Assembly: GCF_014773435.2 (NCBI RefSeq)
Contig: NZ_JACXAG020000005.1
Coordinates: forward strand, 154,903 to 218,902
Reading direction: 5' to 3'
DNA: 64,000 nucleotides
Origin: Polycladospora coralii
Lineage (GTDB): Bacteria > Bacillota > Bacilli > Thermoactinomycetales > Thermoactinomycetaceae
The notes under the pieces are model-generated. The model made no database searches, had not been told where the DNA came from, and saw nothing but the letters and a program-made list of their open reading frames with translations. A program made the position numbers and the translations under genes. Shown piece after piece: positions 60,898 to 64,000 of the stretch. Numbering within the stretch: position 1 is the first letter of the stretch; each line of letters starts with the position of its first letter.

Positions 60898-61248
60898 ATG
60901 ATGCACCATGTGGGGATTGAAGTGCGAAATTTGGATCGATCTATCTCGTTTTATCAGAAGTGGTTTCACTATCAAGTTGAAGGGAGATTTATTTTGCAAG
61001 ATGAGTCTATCGTGTTTTTAAAGTACCAGGATTCAATAATAGAATTAGTCGAAAACGCAAACTTAAACAGTCATCGATCTGATCTTCACATGGCGTTTTC
61101 CATCGAAGATATTGAATCCCTTCTAGTTGATATGAAAAAAGAAGATGTGCGCATCATAGAAGATGTGATTACACTCAAAAATGGATGGAAAAACGCATTT
61201 ATTCAGGGACCGGATGCGGAATGGATTGAGCTGATTCAGTTTACTTAA
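60898..61248 (+). CDS. VOC-family (glyoxalase-like) protein
   Basis: The 116-residue protein is a single VOC unit (HHVGIEVRNLDRSISFYQKW ... FIQGPDAEWIELIQF) with the metal-binding His and Glu positions. It starts 8 bp after the QueA-like gene behind AGGAGGGG and completes the three-gene operon. Such proteins bind metal and act as lyases, isomerases or resistance proteins. Confidence 0.85.
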   Translation: MMHHVGIEVRNLDRSISFYQKWFHYQVEGRFILQDESIVFLKYQDSIIELVENANLNSHRSDLHMAFSIEDIESLLVDMKKEDVRIIEDVITLKNGWKNAFIQGPDAEWIELIQFT

Positions 61249-61316
61249 AATGATTCACATATTTTGGGTGGGAAGTCACAAACTAAGTGTAGGATAAACT
61301 TGAGGGGTGCACTGTT

Positions 61317-62669
61317 ATGGATACCGTTACTTTATCACGTGCTTTTTTTGGGACTTCACTCGCCTTCCATATCATTTTTGCTACACTGGGCATTGGAATA
61401 TCTTTCATGGTGTTTCTGAGCGAGGTGATGCATCAATTAAAAAAGGATAACGATTATGCGATCATGGCCAAGCGTTGGACGAAAAGTGTGGCGATATTGC
61501 TGGGCGTGGCGATACCAAGTGGGACAATTGTTGCGGTACAACTATCGCTTCTATGGCCCGGGTTTATGAAAATTGTGGGAGAAGTGATTTCTGTTCCGTT
61601 TCAAGTTGAGATTTTTGCCTTTTTTCTAGAGGCATTAGCTTTATCTATTTATGTTTATGCGGCTGACCGGTTACCTCCCAACATGAGAATTTTATCTGTA
61701 TTTCTTGTGTTTTTAGGGGCAATCGGATCGGCGATTTTAATTACATCAGCCAATACCTGGATGAATACACCGGCTGGCTTTGACATGGCAGCTGATGGAA
61801 CCATCTATAATGTGGATCCATGGAAAGCTTTTTTTAACCCTAGTTTTTTGCAAACTTCTTATCATGTGAGTGTGAGTGCATTGATGGTCGGTGCATTTGC
61901 AGTTGCATCCGTTGCTGCTTACCGCCTTCTTAAGCGAGATTCGCCACCACAAGCAAAATCACTTCACTATAAAGCACTTACGCTGTCACTTGTAGTTGCT
62001 TTTTTCATGTCCTTGCTAACAGCTTTATCGGGTCATGGTTCGGGACAAAACCTTCAGCAACATAATCCCGAAAAATTGGCAGCAGCCGAAGGATTATTTG
62101 AAACCCAACGTTATGCACCGCTTGCTATCGGAGGATACGTTGATCCTGAAACCCACAAAGTCAAATATGGTATTGAAATTCCCTATTTGCTTAGTTTTAT
62201 TGCTGGAAATCGTTTTGATACTGAAGTGAAAGGTCTATATGAATTTCCCGAGGAAACGTGGCCACCTTTTTACGTACATACCTTATTTAATGTCATGGTG
62301 GGAATTGGTACGCTCTTACTGTTATTGGCAGGATTAGGGCTTTATTATCGCTGGAAAAAGAAACGACATTATCCCAAGTGGTTATTGCGAAGTTTTATAT
62401 TTTCTGGGCCACTTGCGATGCTAGGCATTGAGTTCGGCTGGATTTTCAGCTGTAGTGGACGACAACCATGGACAATCTATGGATATCAGACGACAGCAGA
62501 AGCTGCTACACGTGCAGCGCATGTTGGATTTCTACTGATCTTATTTGCAATCGTTTATGCTGTGTTAAGTGTACTGGTCACGATCGTTATGATCTCTTAC
62601 TTCAAGCGTCATCCAGTAATGGACGATATTGAACAGTTTTCTAAATCACAGGTTGTAAAGGGGGGATAA
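61317..62669 (+). CDS. cydA: Cytochrome bd-type ubiquinol oxidase subunit I
   Basis: The 450-residue membrane protein begins with LSRAFFGTSLAFHIIFATLG, carrying a haem-ligating His, and has FQVEIFAFFLEALALSIYVY, GHGSGQNLQQHNPEKLAAAEG and WIFSCSGRQPWTIYG. The Q-loop is short, as in the Gram-positive/CIO-like type. It reduces oxygen at low tension using menaquinol. cydB follows after one base; no cydCD genes are in view. Confidence 0.92.
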   Translation: MDTVTLSRAFFGTSLAFHIIFATLGIGISFMVFLSEVMHQLKKDNDYAIMAKRWTKSVAILLGVAIPSGTIVAVQLSLLWPGFMKIVGEVISVPFQVEIFAFFLEALALSIYVYAADRLPPNMRILSVFLVFLGAIGSAILITSANTWMNTPAGFDMAADGTIYNVDPWKAFFNPSFLQTSYHVSVSALMVGAFAVASVAAYRLLKRDSPPQAKSLHYKALTLSLVVAFFMSLLTALSGHGSGQNLQQHNPEKLAAAEGLFETQRYAPLAIGGYVDPETHKVKYGIEIPYLLSFIAGNRFDTEVKGLYEFPEETWPPFYVHTLFNVMVGIGTLLLLLAGLGLYYRWKKKRHYPKWLLRSFIFSGPLAMLGIEFGWIFSCSGRQPWTIYGYQTTAEAATRAAHVGFLLILFAIVYAVLSVLVTIVMISYFKRHPVMDDIEQFSKSQVVKGG

Positions 62670-62670
62670 T

Positions 62671-63693
62671 GTGGTAAAGCCAATTGAGCCTTCCATCGCG
62701 ATTCTCGTCGTTTGGATTTTGATTTACATATACAGTATGGCTGGTTCCGTCGACTTCGGTGCCAGCTTCTGGGCTATGATCTATCGTAATCATGAAACAC
62801 AAGCAGGAAACATGGCCAATCGCTTTCTTTCACCGACTTGGGAGATTACAAATACGATTCTGGTCTTAATGGTAGTAGCCGTTGTCGCTTTTTTTCCACA
62901 AGCTGCTTTTATGTTTGGAACCATCTTATTAGTTCCTCTCAGTTTGATTCTTATTTTGATTTTATTTCGTAGTTCATTTATGGTTTTTTCCTACTCAGTG
63001 GAAGGGTTTCAGAGGACATTAAAGTGGGTTTCAGGTTTGACGGGTCTGCTTGTACCTGTACTATTAATCAGTGCGCTTCCGATCACAGAAGGTGGGTTTG
63101 TTACAATTCAAGGAGGATATGAAACCCTACAAATGACAAAGTGGTTAAGTAGTCCCTCAGTATACATTTATATGTTATTTGGACTGACCTCTGAGTTATT
63201 TCTTTCGTCATTGTTTTTGGCTGATTATGCACGCGAATCAGAGGAACGAGATGCTTATCAAATTTATCGGAAACAAGCGATTTTGTTTGGTCCCTTATCG
63301 CTCTTGATGGCTGCATTGACGGTACCGCTTATGGAACCGGAAGCGGCTTGGTTGATTTCTAATCTTGAAGCGAATCGGGGTTGGTTTCTCTTTTCGGTTG
63401 TCTTATTTGTAATCGGTTATTCGGCACTGTGGTGGTCGAAGACGGGTAAACCGAGGGTAGCTGTGGTATTTGTTGCATCTCAATATGCGGTTGCTACTTT
63501 TGCATATGGGAAATCACATCTTCCTTATATGATTTATCCTTATCTTAAAGTAGATGATGCCTTTACGAACTTGGATACTTTCTATTCTCTCCTTAGTGTG
63601 TTAATCGTGGGTATGGCTATTTTGCTACCTGGCTTTCTCATTTTTTGGCGGCTGTTCTTAAAGGATCGCAGATATTTACAAAAAAAAGAGTAA
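62671..63693 (+). CDS. cydB: Cytochrome bd-type ubiquinol oxidase subunit II
   Basis: The 340-residue protein has about eight to nine membrane helices and the CydB N-terminus (VVWILIYIYSMAGSVDFGAS), with TSELFLSSLFLADYARESEE near the middle. It starts at GTG behind AAGGGGG, immediately after cydA. It is the last gene before the rRNA region. Confidence 0.9.
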   Translation: MVKPIEPSIAILVVWILIYIYSMAGSVDFGASFWAMIYRNHETQAGNMANRFLSPTWEITNTILVLMVVAVVAFFPQAAFMFGTILLVPLSLILILILFRSSFMVFSYSVEGFQRTLKWVSGLTGLLVPVLLISALPITEGGFVTIQGGYETLQMTKWLSSPSVYIYMLFGLTSELFLSSLFLADYARESEERDAYQIYRKQAILFGPLSLLMAALTVPLMEPEAAWLISNLEANRGWFLFSVVLFVIGYSALWWSKTGKPRVAVVFVASQYAVATFAYGKSHLPYMIYPYLKVDDAFTNLDTFYSLLSVLIVGMAILLPGFLIFWRLFLKDRRYLQKKE

Positions 63694-63700
63694 AAAGGTA

Positions 63701-63729
63701 TTGCGTGTCATATTATGATGTGTTATATT
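63701..63729 (+). promoter_or_regulatory. Candidate promoter of the 23S rRNA gene
   Basis: TTGCGT (63701-63706) and TATATT (63724-63729) are spaced by 17 bp. Downstream, GTCGC/GCGAC forms a hairpin near 63740, and GCACCTTGAAAATTAGATA resembles an rRNA boxA-like antitermination region. This would be an unusual start for a transcript that carries 23S but not 16S. Confidence 0.45.
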
Positions 63730-63877
63730 ATTTCTTGTCGCCGCAAGCGACGCTGAAATGAATCGCACCTTGAAAATTAGATATGGAAACAAGCTGTATG
63801 AAATACACTTGGTCTTTTTTAAATGTCAAGTATATATTCACCGGAGAAGTAATCTTAAGAGTAATCAAACCATTTAG

Positions 63878-64000
63878 GTTAAGCTACTAAGAGCACACGG
63901 AGGATGCCTTGGCGCCAGGAGCCGACGAAGGACGGGACGAACACCGATATGCCTCGGGGAGCTGTAAGTGAGCTGTGATCCGAGGGTTTCCGAATGGGGC
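63878..64000 (+). rRNA. 23S rRNA, 5' end (runs off the window)
   Basis: GGTTAAGCTACTAAGAGCAC begins the typical 5' end of bacterial 23S rRNA, followed by GGAGGATGCCTTGGC, GAAGGACGGGACGAAC and CCGAATGGGG. Only the first ~123 bases are in view. The 184 bp before it contain spacer-like sequence but no 16S 3' end or tRNA. Confidence 0.96.

Overview
The window looks like the chromosome of a low-GC, spore-forming Firmicute of the Bacillales. The evidence is strong purine-rich ribosome binding sites with many TTG/GTG starts, a SigI/RsgI pair, bacilliredoxin, a branched-chain keto-acid dehydrogenase with leucine dehydrogenase, a PadR/HAAS/DUF4097 operon and Bacillus-type queECDF genes. A secreted chitin-active LPMO and lasso-peptide genes would fit Thermoactinomycetaceae, but the family assignment is a guess from gene content. 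The right edge runs into the 5' end of a 23S rRNA gene. I saw no tRNA genes.

Layout. 1-1.2 kb: the leader-distal end of a CRISPR array (17 repeats in view). 1.3-3.4 kb: a tyrosine recombinase and a toxin-antitoxin pair. 3.5-7.4 kb: a decayed lasso-peptide locus (cyclase scrap, intact subtilase-like gene, transporter scrap), then an orphan Rhs C-terminal cassette with two membrane proteins, then a second copy of the subtilase 3' end. 7.6-10.9 kb: a creatininase/GntR pair divergent from an operon ending in a thymidylate-kinase-like gene. 11.4-18.7 kb: a lasso-peptide cluster in the order RRE (B1), precursor (A), HPr-kinase-like K, B2 protease, cyclase C, subtilase-like protein with a Cys nucleophile, half-length second RRE, ABC exporter. 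18.9-21.9 kb: a HTH-TPR (Rap/PlcR-like) regulator with two 17-residue peptide genes at its 3' end, divergent from an unknown three-gene operon. 22-26.2 kb: TetR/MDR pair and queE-queC-queD-queF. 26.4-34.7 kb: surface or secreted proteins including an LPMO, and a broken IS200/IS605 element. 35-38.8 kb: a graveyard of copA, IS3, phage lysis genes, IS6 and an unassigned DDE insertion sequence. 39-49.5 kb: rtcB, PadR operon, bacilliredoxin, esterase, acyl-CoA ligase, sigI-rsgI and an AbrB-type regulator. 49.6-55.8 kb: two crotonase-family enzymes, leucine-type dehydrogenase and E1alpha/E1beta/E2. 55.8-63.7 kb: CPBP protease, PhoD phosphatase, an SDR / QueA-like / VOC operon behind a 42-bp perfect palindrome, and cydAB. 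63.9 kb: 23S rRNA with no 16S upstream.

The part I find most unusual is 3.5-21.9 kb. Two lasso loci, one intact and one decayed, each keep a subtilase-fold protein in which the catalytic Ser is Cys. The promoter of the intact lasso operon is nearly duplicated, element for element, in front of the three-gene operon beside a HTH-TPR regulator that carries two tandem candidate signalling peptides. This suggests peptide-controlled production of a new, possibly phosphorylated lasso peptide; the regulatory link is inference.
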